A DNA stretch of 50,784 nucleotides from Candidatus Omnitrophota bacterium (GCA_018883425.1 VFQY01000008.1:1-50784); one strand, 5' to 3'; positions 1 to 9,608 are shown, numbered from the stretch's first letter. A program made the numbers and translations. Notes: generated by a model from the sequence alone, not told the origin.

Positions 1-159
1 GTCCAGAGCTTCGAATGTTTTCAGGTAGGTCAGATCAAAGGGGCGGCCGAACTCAAGAACCTCGGTATAGGCAGGCATCGACTGCTGTCTCATGGACGAA
101 CAGCCCGCCAGAGGGAGGGCCAGAAAACTCACCGCAAGGATTCCAAGAAGTTTCTTCAT
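1..159 (-). CDS. Lipoprotein, N-terminal 53 residues (cut by window edge)
   Basis: Reading leftward from an ATG at 159, the reverse strand stays open to the window edge. The first residues form a classical lipoprotein signal: two lysines, a hydrophobic stretch and a lipobox LAGC with Cys at about residue 20, followed by SSM. A strong Shine-Dalgarno (GGAGGAG) lies 7-8 nt upstream, inside the 20-nt gap after the giant outer-membrane gene, so it is probably the third gene of that operon. The mature part visible here starts with a Gln/Ser-rich segment and has no recognisable domain. It is most likely an outer- or inner-membrane-anchored partner of the two upstream envelope proteins; its function is unknown. 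Confidence 0.75.
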   Translation of the reverse strand, partial: MKKLLGILAVSFLALPLAGCSSMRQQSMPAYTEVLEFGRPFDLTYLKTFEALD

Positions 160-179
160 TTTAAAATTCTCCTCCGCCT

Positions 180-3100
180 TTAAAACTTGCCGCTCATCCT
201 GACAAAGGGACCGTGGCTGTCATAATCATTCGTGTTGCGGATGTCGTCGTCAAAATCGGTGAAATTATACCCCACTCCCAGGCGGACGTAATCATAAAAT
301 TCCCGGTCCAGCTCGATCAGCGCGCCTTGCTTCAGACTTTGGGCGACGTCAAACTGCCAGAGCATCCGGTACTCGAGCGCCAAATCCCATTTGCGGGTCA
401 CGTGCACGTTCACGCGGTGAACGGACAAAAAGGTGTGAAGGATCATCTCGTTACTGACCGAGGAATTGTAAACCGCATTCTTGTAGGCCAGTTTTTCAAC
501 AAGCCCAAAGTAGCGGTGAATGTCGTAGGCCAAGTCCACGGCCATGATATGTGCGGCTTCGTCGGTTTCAATCCCCTGAAATTGCGGGGAAAACTGAAAG
601 TCGTTGGACGAGTCCCGCAGGTAGGTGTAGCGCGTCAGGGCGTTGAACTTGTCATGCTCGACAGGCCGGAAGGCGAAACCTGACGTGAATTCCATAAAAT
701 CAGCGGGAGAGTCGCCCGGATCCAAAAAACGGCTCTTTCCGAAATCCAACTTTCCGAGAAAACGAAGGTCCTGGCTGATCCGGTATTCGAGATCGTTGCG
801 GGTGACCCACTGAAGCATTTTGGGGATATCCTGATCCCGCCGTCCCTCCAAGTAGGTTCGCACACGGAATTTTTCACCGCTTTTATAACCCAGAGCGCCT
901 GAGACCGTGTTGAACGTGTTGGTGCGGCGAAGAGTGCTGGCGGCCTCCTGATCGAGAAGACGCGACCCCGAGCCGTCGAGATGGCGTCTTTCATACCGCA
1001 GGTCATAATCCCAATTTTCATTGAGCTGACCCTCATAGCCGGTCACATCCGCCAAGCCGTCGATGGCCTCGTACGTCGACCTTTCTCTTTCCGAGTAAAT
1101 GCGCGACTGCTCGGTGAGCGAATACGAGCTTCCGACCGCACTCGAAAGCGTTTTGGTTCCGATCCCCTGATCACGCATCCGGATATTCGCGTAAGAACGC
1201 ATTTTTTCGTCGTGCTGTTTTTCCAGACCAAACAAGGTCGAATCCCCGATGGTTCCGAACATCTGCTCAACATAGGCAAACGTATTTTTCACCAGCTCGT
1301 AGCGCACGCCTCCGCCGACCTGAACGTTCCGCTCGTCGTGAATCGCCGTCTGAGCTTTGAGGTAGGGCAGAAAACCTTCGGTGACGTGATAGCCCAATTT
1401 CGCACCGATAATATGATCATAAGGATATTCCGAAAAAAGACTCGCGATCCGGGCCTCAGGAGTGTTGGGCAAATCGACCATCTGGCGCTGGTATTCAGCC
1501 TGCGCAAGCCATCGTCCGTTATCGTAAACAAGCTGCGCTGTGTGGCTGACTTTATTCTCGTACTCTGCACGGATGGCGGCAGACGTCAAGGGAAGCAGCT
1601 GTCCGATCACCTCCGCGTGATCGAAACGGTAACGGGCATAAAAGTTGTCTGTTATCTTGTAGCGGCTGGCGAGACCGTATTTTTTGGTTCCCTCCTGCGA
1701 TCGAAGATGGGTGTTGGAGAAACTCGGCTCGAGACCTTGAACATATCCGGAAATGTCCATGCTCTGGAACGGTTTGGTTTCACCCTTTACGAGATACGCA
1801 TTCTCACGAGGCCGTGTGTTTTCACCGCGCAGCAGATTGAGATCAGCAAAGGACATGCCGCCGTCAAAAGAAACGCCCTGCTCCCGCTGTTCCTGCTTCG
1901 TCTCGGCATATTCAGCTGTGACCTTGGTGCTGCGGCCTGCTTTGAACTGCAGGTCAAGACCCCGCATGTCGTAATTCCGGCCGTGGCCCAAATGACGTTC
2001 TTCCTGGACCGCGGTCCCCCCGATACGCAGGTGGTCGCCGAAATGCGTGTAGCCCCTCAGGCCCCGGTTCTTGCGTTCAAAAGCGCTGGCTCCCGGATCA
2101 AATTCGTAATCGACAGTGAGGTAGACTGGACTTCCGTCGAGAATGTCGGCTGAGATCAGCGTGTCGGAAGCCGCGACCGACGAGAGGGGCCTGGAGAGCA
2201 TAATGCGTCCCTGATCGTAATCGATCTCATAATCCGCGCCCTCCTTGAGGTCATAGCTGGCGATGGTCATGTTCTGGATCTTATCGCGGACTTCGACGCG
2301 GATCTGTTCGCTGCCCTGAATGACGTTGCGGTACCGCAGGTAATAGAGGGATCCCCCGGTCGCGGCGAATTCATTGTGATCAGCCTGATGACGAGCCTCC
2401 GCGCTGAAAAGTTTAAAGCCGCGCTTCGGGTCGCCGTAGGGCGTGCTTTGAAGGGATTCATAATTGACTTGGAGACCCGAAAGAGTGCGGTCATAGCTGG
2501 AAAGTTCGGTGTCGGTAAACCCCGTTTGAAAACTCCCCCACCGGGCAAAGGACCTGTCCATTTCAACGACCATGTAGAAACGCTGTCTCGTGTTCAGCCC
2601 CTCATAGTCCACGGTTGAATCGTCGCCGTAGACGGGATAATAATTTTCGGGATCAAGGTTCGTAAAGAGCGCCGTCCGTTTGTCCGAAGTGTCGTATTTG
2701 GACTTGAAAAGAAATTTCCCTTTGAGTTTTCCTTTCAAAAAATAGGAAAGACGCCCATCTTCGTAGAAGCTGTTCTTGTACTGCGGATCATTGGCGGCCG
2801 TCTCGAGATTTCCATCCGCGAAATTCATGCCCAGCTCTTCTTCGCCAAGCGCCACCATGAAGAAAGTGCTGTCCTTAATTTTCATGGATTTGCTGTAGGA
2901 CGTGACCTCGCCTTCCGGACTGACGGCTTCTACGTGGAAATCCTTGTCGCCCGGCCGGACATAAAATTCATGGTTGAATCGGCCGCTGTCCGCCTGCACA
3001 TCGATGGGCTGGCCGTTGACCGTCACCTTGTAACCCGGCTGAGTTTTCCCTTGGACACGCACCGTAGGTTTCGCGACGAGGGGGATACTGCTTTTCCCGT

Positions 3101-4835
3101 CTTTGAAAATATTAAAATCACCGATCGAAGGAATTTCGGCCAGTTTATGCTCCTGGGCCGCGGCATCCGCCTTGGCGATGACCCGAAAAAAACTAAGGGG
3201 AGTCCAATCCTGATGGCCTTGATGATCCTCCACTTTAAGCTGATAGGAGTAAACGCCGGGTTTGACGAGAAGCCCCCCCTCGGTCTGTCCGGCCCAACTG
3301 ACTTCGGAAGGCGGCGCCGAGGCTCCGAACCCCGTCCAGACTTCAAAGCCCAGTTCATCGCGCACTTCGAGATACCAAATCTTCACAAAGTCAGGGTAAT
3401 TGATTTTGAATTTGAAAACCGCATCTTTCTCAAGAAAACCCAAAGCCGTCTTCAGCACATGGGGCTCCATGGAAACCTGCAGCGTGGGCCGAGCCGCATC
3501 CAATCCCTGCGTAAAATTCACGGAGAGCGCGTCAGAAAACTCCTGCGGGATTTCCGATGGCGGAAGAAGGACTGCGAAATTAGCCTTGCTCATGACCCCG
3601 GGTGTGGTTTTAACAAGAAAAGTTTCTTCCGTAATAAACTTTGTTCCTTCCGGAAGAGAATGTCCGTCAATCTTCACCAAGTGACGTCCGGGACGCACCG
3701 CAGGAATGTGAAATCGGCCGTGCTCATCGGTCAAGACCGAAATACCTTCCTCTGTGACAAGCTTCACCCAAGGAACTCCTTTTTCACCGTCACGGCACTC
3801 TCCCTCGAGGCCCTTCTCCGGACACGGGTCCTGCACCCCGTTTTGGTTCGTGTCATGAAAGACCTTACCGATGATCGTTCCCTCATCGAAGACGGGGTCA
3901 AGTTCCGCGCGGATCTGTATTTTGAGTGTTTCCGACAGAGTGCCGCCCGAAGCAGAACGCGCCGTCACCGAAATCTCATAGGTTTTTCCGGGAACAACAC
4001 CGGAACTTAAAAGAATTGGGAACGTGAGAATCGTCTCAGCCGTCGCAGGCAGAGTTCCTATCGAAAAAATAACCGAACCTTCCCGGGAATTGACTTTCTG
4101 ACCCTGAAAGGAGGCATCCTCAGGGCGTATATTCAGACCTGCCTGAGGAACTGCCACAATTTCCACGCCGGTCAAAGGAGAACTGGTCGAGTTGTCTACC
4201 CGCACAATGGCAGTCGTCAAATCGCCGGGTGTGGCCGTGTCGGTGTTAACACCGCTGGAAAGAAAAATGGGGAAAGAAGAAAACGTCGCGATCAGATCAT
4301 CATAGTCGACCGTCGTTGTCCCCGCTCCGCCGGCTTCGGTATTTTGGACACGCAGGGTGAACGTGACCTGCGCCGTGCCCGAAGGCGCTATGCCGCTCAC
4401 AAAATGGCGGGTGAACGACGTCGTCGTAATCGATGATTCAACCGACGAGATGAAGGCGCCCGCCGAATTTTGAAATTCGATCCGGATCTCGCCGTCGTCG
4501 TCATCGGCGGGCTGGAGAGTTTCACGCGCCAAAGCACTCAAGGAAACACGGTCGCCGGGCCGCACGCCCGTAACCGTCTGAAACGTAAAGGAGAACTGCC
4601 CCAACGCGATTTGGCTTTCATCGAGGCGGAGGAATCGGCTGCCTTGAGGCGCTCCCGTGCTGATGACGGTAATGCCGCGGCCCGGGTCATTATTCCAATT
4701 GTTGGATCCACCGAGCGCAAGCTCAAAACCGGGATTGCTGAGCACGTTATCGAAGGATGCCGCAGCCTGCGGGGTGAGCCCCGAGAACACCAGAATCGCT
4801 GACGCTGTAAAGATTGTCAAACGCTTGAAGAGCAT
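180..4835 (-). CDS. Giant multidomain outer-membrane beta-barrel surface protein
   Basis: About 1551 aa. A signal peptide (LMLFKRLTIF..., then a hydrophobic run ending near ASF) is followed by these segments. Residues 30-190 look like a jelly-roll carbohydrate-binding-type domain (NPGFE start). Residues 195-315 look like a DUF11-type repeat. Residues 325-425 look like an SdrD-B/carboxypeptidase-regulatory-like domain with a Ca-binding-type DTNQNGVQD loop. Two more Ig-like segments extend to about 670. The last ~860 residues alternate polar and aromatic residues as in a beta-barrel and end in Phe (SGKF), the usual outer-membrane C-terminal signature. The ORF track starts at a TTG (4844); I prefer the ATG three codons later, 12 nt after GGGAG, but a TTG start cannot be excluded. 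It lies 25 bp downstream of another barrel-like gene. It resembles large DUF11/barrel proteins of unknown function; adhesion or envelope export is inference. Confidence 0.7.
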   Translation of the reverse strand: MLFKRLTIFTASAILVFSGLTPQAAASFDNVLSNPGFELALGGSNNWNNDPGRGITVISTGAPQGSRFLRLDESQIALGQFSFTFQTVTGVRPGDRVSLSALARETLQPADDDDGEIRIEFQNSAGAFISSVESSITTTSFTRHFVSGIAPSGTAQVTFTLRVQNTEAGGAGTTTVDYDDLIATFSSFPIFLSSGVNTDTATPGDLTTAIVRVDNSTSSPLTGVEIVAVPQAGLNIRPEDASFQGQKVNSREGSVIFSIGTLPATAETILTFPILLSSGVVPGKTYEISVTARSASGGTLSETLKIQIRAELDPVFDEGTIIGKVFHDTNQNGVQDPCPEKGLEGECRDGEKGVPWVKLVTEEGISVLTDEHGRFHIPAVRPGRHLVKIDGHSLPEGTKFITEETFLVKTTPGVMSKANFAVLLPPSEIPQEFSDALSVNFTQGLDAARPTLQVSMEPHVLKTALGFLEKDAVFKFKINYPDFVKIWYLEVRDELGFEVWTGFGASAPPSEVSWAGQTEGGLLVKPGVYSYQLKVEDHQGHQDWTPLSFFRVIAKADAAAQEHKLAEIPSIGDFNIFKDGKSSIPLVAKPTVRVQGKTQPGYKVTVNGQPIDVQADSGRFNHEFYVRPGDKDFHVEAVSPEGEVTSYSKSMKIKDSTFFMVALGEEELGMNFADGNLETAANDPQYKNSFYEDGRLSYFLKGKLKGKFLFKSKYDTSDKRTALFTNLDPENYYPVYGDDSTVDYEGLNTRQRFYMVVEMDRSFARWGSFQTGFTDTELSSYDRTLSGLQVNYESLQSTPYGDPKRGFKLFSAEARHQADHNEFAATGGSLYYLRYRNVIQGSEQIRVEVRDKIQNMTIASYDLKEGADYEIDYDQGRIMLSRPLSSVAASDTLISADILDGSPVYLTVDYEFDPGASAFERKNRGLRGYTHFGDHLRIGGTAVQEERHLGHGRNYDMRGLDLQFKAGRSTKVTAEYAETKQEQREQGVSFDGGMSFADLNLLRGENTRPRENAYLVKGETKPFQSMDISGYVQGLEPSFSNTHLRSQEGTKKYGLASRYKITDNFYARYRFDHAEVIGQLLPLTSAAIRAEYENKVSHTAQLVYDNGRWLAQAEYQRQMVDLPNTPEARIASLFSEYPYDHIIGAKLGYHVTEGFLPYLKAQTAIHDERNVQVGGGVRYELVKNTFAYVEQMFGTIGDSTLFGLEKQHDEKMRSYANIRMRDQGIGTKTLSSAVGSSYSLTEQSRIYSERERSTYEAIDGLADVTGYEGQLNENWDYDLRYERRHLDGSGSRLLDQEAASTLRRTNTFNTVSGALGYKSGEKFRVRTYLEGRRDQDIPKMLQWVTRNDLEYRISQDLRFLGKLDFGKSRFLDPGDSPADFMEFTSGFAFRPVEHDKFNALTRYTYLRDSSNDFQFSPQFQGIETDEAAHIMAVDLAYDIHRYFGLVEKLAYKNAVYNSSVSNEMILHTFLSVHRVNVHVTRKWDLALEYRMLWQFDVAQSLKQGALIELDREFYDYVRLGVGYNFTDFDDDIRNTNDYDSHGPFVRMSGKF

Positions 4836-4860
4836 CAAATCCAATAACTCCCGGAAGATT

Positions 4861-6807
4861 TTAAAAACGCCTGCTCGACATACTTACGCCGATCCGCCAA
4901 TCGTAACGCACGGCATTGGGAGCCTCGCCGTCCTGCTTGGCATGCTGAACATCGCCGACCCCCACATATTCACCGAAAACCTTGACCTTCGAGAGCCACT
5001 CGTTTTCCTTAAAACGGTAGGTCCTAAACGGCATCCACCGCATCCCGGCACCGACGAAGTACTGATTTTGAAAAGGAAAAGAAAAGCGGGTGTTGTTGAC
5101 ATGCTCAAAATGCATGTACGGCATCAGCACCAGTTCGTCGTTGATGGGATTGTGGGGAAGCGGAATTCCGGGCAGACGGAATCCCAGAATCAACGAAGAA
5201 TTGAGGATCCAGGCGTTGAAATCATCCTGCGTACCAAAATTCGTCTTTTCAACACGGTAGTTGCCGAAATATTCACCCCAGATGTATTCGCGCAGGTAAT
5301 CGGGGACGCCGGAGGGACCGGATTCTCCGGCCGGCGGAAGATCAGCTCCCCATTCGTAAAAAATCTGGGCTCCCCAAACCAAATCGGTGTCCGCGGGTCC
5401 GCCCTGAATCTCATCCTTGAGATTGATGTTTTCGCCGTACATGACGTAGAGACGGTAGTTACGGACCCACTCCAGAAGCGGCAAACCCCAGGGACGAAAA
5501 TTTAAAAGCGCGTAATTCTGAGAGAAGGGCCTCCACTCCAACCCTGCCCACAATTTCATGTTATCTTTGAAATCCTCGCCATTGGATTCCATCGCGACGG
5601 TAGACTCCACAAAGGGATCAATCGTACTCAGGGGCGCGCGGATGCCTTTGAAAAGAATTCGATTCGTCCAAAAACCGACCTGGGAATCGTAGCCTTCCGA
5701 GGCAAGATTAGTCATTCGCCAGGAAGTCTCGCCAAAAGATTGCCAAACAATCGATTCACCGGAAGCCTCGCCTTGAAAAGGGCCGAACAGCTCATTGCCG
5801 ATATCCAGAGAGTCCATCATTTTGAGAACGATCCGTTCCTGCTTTTCGAACTCCGCCGGAGTCAGCTGGACGGGGGGCTTCTCTTCGGGGAGCAGCGGAA
5901 CCGTCTGCGCCTCGGCCACCATGGCCGTGAAGCTGCCGCCTTGGGTTTCCACCGCTGTCTTTGCCATCGCAATCTCCGAAAAAGCTTTGTCCGAAGTCGC
6001 ATAGCTTCGGTTACCCACCCAGAAGATTTCCTTAGGCTGAGCTCCCGGATCGGCAGGCAATTTGAGTTTGCGGACTTCCACCCCTTCAAAGTTCTGCGAC
6101 TCGAGATTTTCCTTCAGCCATTTGCGCGCAGCTTCCAGATCTTCGTGAGGTCCTAACTTTTGCTTCCGAATCACATTCCCGCCGAACGCCGTGACCAGGG
6201 CATATTCAGGCCGGCCTCCGCGGCCCGGGCTTTCCGCAAAAAGAAAACCATCGACCTCCGTGATTTGGTGACGCAGCTTCAAATCGGGATTCATGTAAAA
6301 CTGCTCCGCGAAGAGATTCTTGTAGCGGGCGTTTAGGGCGGGACTCGGCGCCGAAGCAGGCGGTTCTTGCGGCTCGCTGACACTGGCCTGACCCGCCCCT
6401 GCCAGGGAGACACGTGAAGGCATGGCCATTGCGGAGGATGCCGCTGCTCCTCTTGACCCCGAGGGGCCTGCAGCGGCGGGCACAACAGGAATTGCGGCTC
6501 TTACGACTTTCGGGATCAGAACAGGCTCGAGCAGCGCGGGAGGCTTGTTCTCGAAAACCGGCGCTTTCTCCAGGCTCGATGAAGCATCCCCAGAGTCAGA
6601 CGCAACAGGTTCGGCAGCAGCCGGGGATTGGGTGCCGGCTGATCCAGCTGAAGGAACCGCGCCGGGCATTTGCTGCCCTGAAGATGAAGATTCTTCAGCC
6701 GCCCAGTTTTCGAGTTCGTCCCATCCCGGATCATCCGCCCGCAGGGATTGAAGAGGGAAAGCCGCGCAAAACAAAGTTAGACAAAACGCTAAACGTGAGG
6801 GAGTCAT
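4861..6807 (-). CDS. Secreted protein with Pro/Ala-rich linker and C-terminal barrel-like domain
   Basis: 648 aa with a clear signal peptide (ending near LRADD). An Ala/Pro/Ser-rich low-complexity stretch fills residues 30-140. A mixed alpha/beta region spans about 150-280. The C-terminal ~300 residues show alternating aromatic strands (WAGLEWRPF, LYVMYGENINL, YFVGAGMRW) and end in Phe (SSRRF). That C-terminal part vaguely recalls the barrel of phage N4 receptor NfrA, an outer-membrane exopolysaccharide-export protein, but I cannot confirm homology by eye. It is the first gene of the leftward envelope operon, preceded by GGCGGAGG just upstream of ATG. A probable outer-membrane or periplasmic partner of the giant protein; exact role unknown. 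Confidence 0.65.
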   Translation of the reverse strand: MTPSRLAFCLTLFCAAFPLQSLRADDPGWDELENWAAEESSSSGQQMPGAVPSAGSAGTQSPAAAEPVASDSGDASSSLEKAPVFENKPPALLEPVLIPKVVRAAIPVVPAAAGPSGSRGAAASSAMAMPSRVSLAGAGQASVSEPQEPPASAPSPALNARYKNLFAEQFYMNPDLKLRHQITEVDGFLFAESPGRGGRPEYALVTAFGGNVIRKQKLGPHEDLEAARKWLKENLESQNFEGVEVRKLKLPADPGAQPKEIFWVGNRSYATSDKAFSEIAMAKTAVETQGGSFTAMVAEAQTVPLLPEEKPPVQLTPAEFEKQERIVLKMMDSLDIGNELFGPFQGEASGESIVWQSFGETSWRMTNLASEGYDSQVGFWTNRILFKGIRAPLSTIDPFVESTVAMESNGEDFKDNMKLWAGLEWRPFSQNYALLNFRPWGLPLLEWVRNYRLYVMYGENINLKDEIQGGPADTDLVWGAQIFYEWGADLPPAGESGPSGVPDYLREYIWGEYFGNYRVEKTNFGTQDDFNAWILNSSLILGFRLPGIPLPHNPINDELVLMPYMHFEHVNNTRFSFPFQNQYFVGAGMRWMPFRTYRFKENEWLSKVKVFGEYVGVGDVQHAKQDGEAPNAVRYDWRIGVSMSSRRF

Positions 6808-6862
6808 GCCTCCGCCGTCAGGGTTTCTAAATTATGAAAAAAAGTATTCACACTTTTCTCCC

Positions 6863-6896
6863 AGAAAAGCATCTCTGCAACCGCCTAAGGAGATGC
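6863..6896 (-). terminator. Intrinsic terminator of the dapFAB operon
   Basis: Read on the minus strand just after dapB, GCATCTC pairs with GAGATGC around a 14-nt loop and is followed at once by TTTTCT. The stem is 7 bp and the U-tract is short, so efficiency is uncertain. It separates the lysine genes from the envelope operon. Confidence 0.55.
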
Positions 6897-6916
6897 ACCC
6901 GCGGGATGATTTTGGA

Positions 6917-7729
6917 TTATTTTAGACCGGAAATTCCAAGCACCTGCTGCATATCGTAAAGCCCTGATTTTCGGCCCACGATAAATTTTGCGGCGCGCAG
7001 AGCCCCTTGAGCAAAAGCATCTCGCGAGCTGGCCCGGTGCGTAAGTTCCAGACGCTCTCCGTCACCGAAGTAAAACACCGTGTGATCGCCGACCACATCG
7101 CCGCCCCGCATCGCCAGAACACCGATCTGACCGCGGGGACGGGCCCCGACTTCGCCGACACGTCCGTAAACCGTATCCTTGGCTATATTTTTTTTCCGGG
7201 CGTCAGCCAGAACTTCCAGAAGCTTCACGGCCGTTCCGCTCGGGGCGTCTTTCTTCATACGGTGGTGAGTTTCCGAGATTTCCAGATCATAACCTTCGTC
7301 GAGCGTCTTGGCCGCCAGCTCGGCGAGTTTGAAAAGCAGATTGACCCCCACGCTCATATTCGGAGACTGCACTACGGCAATCGACCTGGATGCCGCTCGA
7401 ATCGCTTTCAAGTGCTGATCATCCAACCCTGTCGTCCCCACAACGTAGCGCTTCTTTTTTTTGACGGCCTGACGCAGGTGGTCCTGCAAGGTCGAGTGAT
7501 GGGAAAAATCGATCACGACATCAGCCTTGGAAAACACCTTTTCGTCATCCGCCTCAATGCGCACGCCGAGAGGCTTGAGACCGAGGCATTGACCGATGTC
7601 TTGTCCCAGATGAGGATGCTCCGCGTGCTCAAGAGCACCCGTAATAATAAAATCCGGGTCCGCGGTGGCCAGCGTCAGGATCCGCCCGCCCATTCTTCCG
7701 GCCGCGCCTGCGACCGCTAACTTAATCAT
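6917..7729 (-). CDS. dapB: 4-hydroxy-tetrahydrodipicolinate reductase DapB
   Basis: 270 aa, the normal family length. It reduces the DapA product to tetrahydrodipicolinate with NAD(P)H in cytoplasmic lysine/diaminopimelate synthesis. The N-terminal Rossmann motif (GAAGRMGG, residues 8-15) and the signature with the catalytic His and Lys (THHRMKKDAPSGTA) are intact. Its ATG overlaps the dapA stop in an ATGA arrangement, so translation is probably coupled. It is the last gene of dapF-dapA-dapB and is followed by a probable terminator. The next step (dapL, or the dapD/C/E route) is not in this window. Confidence 0.97.
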   Translation of the reverse strand: MIKLAVAGAAGRMGGRILTLATADPDFIITGALEHAEHPHLGQDIGQCLGLKPLGVRIEADDEKVFSKADVVIDFSHHSTLQDHLRQAVKKKKRYVVGTTGLDDQHLKAIRAASRSIAVVQSPNMSVGVNLLFKLAELAAKTLDEGYDLEISETHHRMKKDAPSGTAVKLLEVLADARKKNIAKDTVYGRVGEVGARPRGQIGVLAMRGGDVVGDHTVFYFGDGERLELTHRASSRDAFAQGALRAAKFIVGRKSGLYDMQQVLGISGLK

Positions 7730-8613
7730 GACAGAACTCCCAGTTTTTTTAGAACCTGTTTCAGCCGGGCGGTATTTTCCGGCTTCATTTCACATAGCGG
7801 AAGACGCACTTCCGGGGTGATCATCTTCATCAATCCGAGAGCCGTTTTGACCGGTATGGGATTGGTTTCGATAAAAAGAACTTTGTTCAGCTCGTAAAGC
7901 TCGCGGTGAATCCTTCGGCCCTCATCAAACTGTCCGCGCAAGCCGGCCTCGACGAGACTTTTCACTTTGTCAGGAACCACATTGGCCGCAACCGAGATCA
8001 CACCCCTTGCGCCGATGGCGATCATGGGAAGCGTCAAAGCGTCATCCCCGGAAATAATCGTCAGGTCGCAAAGCTCGCGGATCTGATCGACCTGATCCAG
8101 GCTCCCGGAAGCTTCCTTGATCGCGACAACCTCGGGGAGTTTCGCCAGCCGGGCCGCCGTTTGAGGCGACATCGAAACACCTGTGCGGCCGGGAACGTTG
8201 TACAGAATGATCGGGATTTCCCCGTTGGCGGCAAGGTATTCGTAATGGCGGTAAAGCCCTTCCTGCGTAGGCTTGTTGTAATACGGAGTAACGACCAAAA
8301 CGCCGTCCGCCTTGATCTTTTTGGCATGCTTGATGAGTCCGAGAGCTTCGGCCGTATTGTTGGAACCCGCGCCGCAGACGACCGGCACGCGGCCCCTCGC
8401 ATAATCCACGACAAACGACATGACAGAGCGGTGTTCATCGTGCGAGAGCGTCGCTGATTCGCCCGTCGTCCCGCAAGGAATGAGAACATCCGTTCCGTTC
8501 TCAATCTGAAAATCAATCAGCTTCTGCAGGGTTTTGAAATCAACCTTACCTGCCTTAAAAGGCGTCACAAGTGCTGTCATCGAACCTTCGAAAGTAACTT
8601 TTTTAGTTTTCAT
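7726..8613 (-). CDS. dapA: 4-hydroxy-tetrahydrodipicolinate synthase DapA
   Basis: 295 aa TIM-barrel aldolase that condenses pyruvate with aspartate semialdehyde. Visible motifs are CGTTGESATL near the N-terminus, YNVPGRTG containing the active-site Tyr, and AIKEASG with the Schiff-base Lys. A Shine-Dalgarno (AGAGGAAAG) precedes the ATG and the gene lies 18 bp after dapF. Aspartate semialdehyde would come from asd, also in this window. Lysine feedback regulation cannot be judged by eye. Confidence 0.97.
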   Translation of the reverse strand: MKTKKVTFEGSMTALVTPFKAGKVDFKTLQKLIDFQIENGTDVLIPCGTTGESATLSHDEHRSVMSFVVDYARGRVPVVCGAGSNNTAEALGLIKHAKKIKADGVLVVTPYYNKPTQEGLYRHYEYLAANGEIPIILYNVPGRTGVSMSPQTAARLAKLPEVVAIKEASGSLDQVDQIRELCDLTIISGDDALTLPMIAIGARGVISVAANVVPDKVKSLVEAGLRGQFDEGRRIHRELYELNKVLFIETNPIPVKTALGLMKMITPEVRLPLCEMKPENTARLKQVLKKLGVLS

Positions 8614-8631
8614 GCTCTTTCCTCTGCCCGG

Positions 8632-9441
8632 TCAAACGCTGATTTTTCCCTCGAAGACGAAATGGGCTTCGCCCTCCAGGTCGACATCGGTAATGTCTTG
8701 GCCGTTGATTTTGAAGTCAATGTTAAGAATTTCTCCGCCCCGAGTGTGCACCTTGATCGGCGGCTTTGTATGCCCGCGCAAAGCACTCAGGATCGCAGAG
8801 GCCGTAGAACCCGTACCGCAAGCCTGGGTTTCCTGCTCGACGCCCCGCTCATAGGTCCTCACGCGGATCTCGCGGGAATTCTTGATTTCGACAAAATTCG
8901 CGTTGGTCCCCCTGGGTTTGAAGTCCTGATGCTCGCGGATAGCACGCCCAAGCGCGTTGACATCGATCCCGTCCAATCCCTGCGTAAAAACAACGGCATG
9001 CGGAACGCCTGTGTTGAGAAAGGAATACGGGAGCTTGCGTCCGCCGATGTTTAAATGCCCGCGTTCGCGCAGATCCTTGGGTTTGACCATGCGCACCCGG
9101 ACTCGCTTGCCCTTCACCGAGGCCTTCACGAGTCCCGCAAGCGTTTCAAACGTAAACGACGCCGGAAATCCCAGCTGGGCATGCGCGAAAAGTCCGATGC
9201 ATCGGAATCCGTTACCGCAGGCTTCCGCTTCGGAACCATCCGCATTGATAATTCTCATTTTAAAGTCCGCCTTACGGGACTTTTCGACGAGCAGGACTCC
9301 GTCCGCGCCGACGCCGGTATGAAGCGCGCAGACTTTGCGCGTAAACTCGGAGGATTTCTTAACGGCTTTTTTCCGGTTGTCGACGACAACGAAGTCGTTG
9401 CCGGATGCCTGCATCTTGAAAAAATTGAATGTCGAGGCCAT
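8632..9441 (-). CDS. dapF: Diaminopimelate epimerase DapF
   Basis: 269 aa from the ATG at 9441. It interconverts LL- and meso-diaminopimelate; the meso form serves lysine synthesis (LysA, nearby) and peptidoglycan. The catalytic cysteine pair is present in ACGNGFRC and QACGTGS. The ORF track uses a TTG at 9462, which adds MKKVKEL. The family normally starts close to the F-x-K-M-x-A-x-G-N-D-F motif, and AAGGAG lies just 3 nt before the 9441 ATG, so both starts remain possible. It is the first gene of dapF-A-B and is divergent from leuC. Confidence 0.95.
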   Translation of the reverse strand: MASTFNFFKMQASGNDFVVVDNRKKAVKKSSEFTRKVCALHTGVGADGVLLVEKSRKADFKMRIINADGSEAEACGNGFRCIGLFAHAQLGFPASFTFETLAGLVKASVKGKRVRVRMVKPKDLRERGHLNIGGRKLPYSFLNTGVPHAVVFTQGLDGIDVNALGRAIREHQDFKPRGTNANFVEIKNSREIRVRTYERGVEQETQACGTGSTASAILSALRGHTKPPIKVHTRGGEILNIDFKINGQDITDVDLEGEAHFVFEGKISV

Positions 9442-9493
9442 GAGCTCCTTCACTTTCTTCAACTCTTTTCAGCAGAATGTTTTGAAGCTCGGT

Positions 9494-9522
9494 ATCCTAC
9501 CATGAGCATGCGCCGTTGAAAA
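9494..9522 (-). promoter_or_regulatory. Probable promoter of dapFAB
   Basis: Minus-strand TTTTCA, a 17-bp spacer and TAGGAT (4/6 match to the -10 consensus). This would give a leader of about 45 nt before dapF. The match is moderate, but the position in the divergent dapF/leuC gap fits. Confidence 0.4.
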
Positions 9523-9580
9523 CAAAGGTTTTCGAAATTCACCGGCAAAAAAACAGCGTCCGAAACGGCCAGTTTTTTAG

Positions 9581-9608
9581 TTGGCATTCGAAAAAATCCG
9601 GCTATACT
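9581..9608 (+). promoter_or_regulatory. leuC promoter with -10 box 9 nt from the start codon
   Basis: TTGGCA, a 16-bp spacer and TATACT (both 5/6 to consensus). Only 9 nt separate the -10 box from the leuC ATG at 9618, and there is no Shine-Dalgarno there. Transcription would begin within about 0-3 nt of the start codon, predicting a leaderless or near-leaderless mRNA. Confidence 0.75.

Noticed and set aside
981-2153. 390-aa plus-strand ORF inside the giant outer-membrane gene
   Set aside because: It lies wholly antisense to a longer ORF with signal peptide and domains, and its translation is rich in Arg/His/Phe with no recognisable motif.
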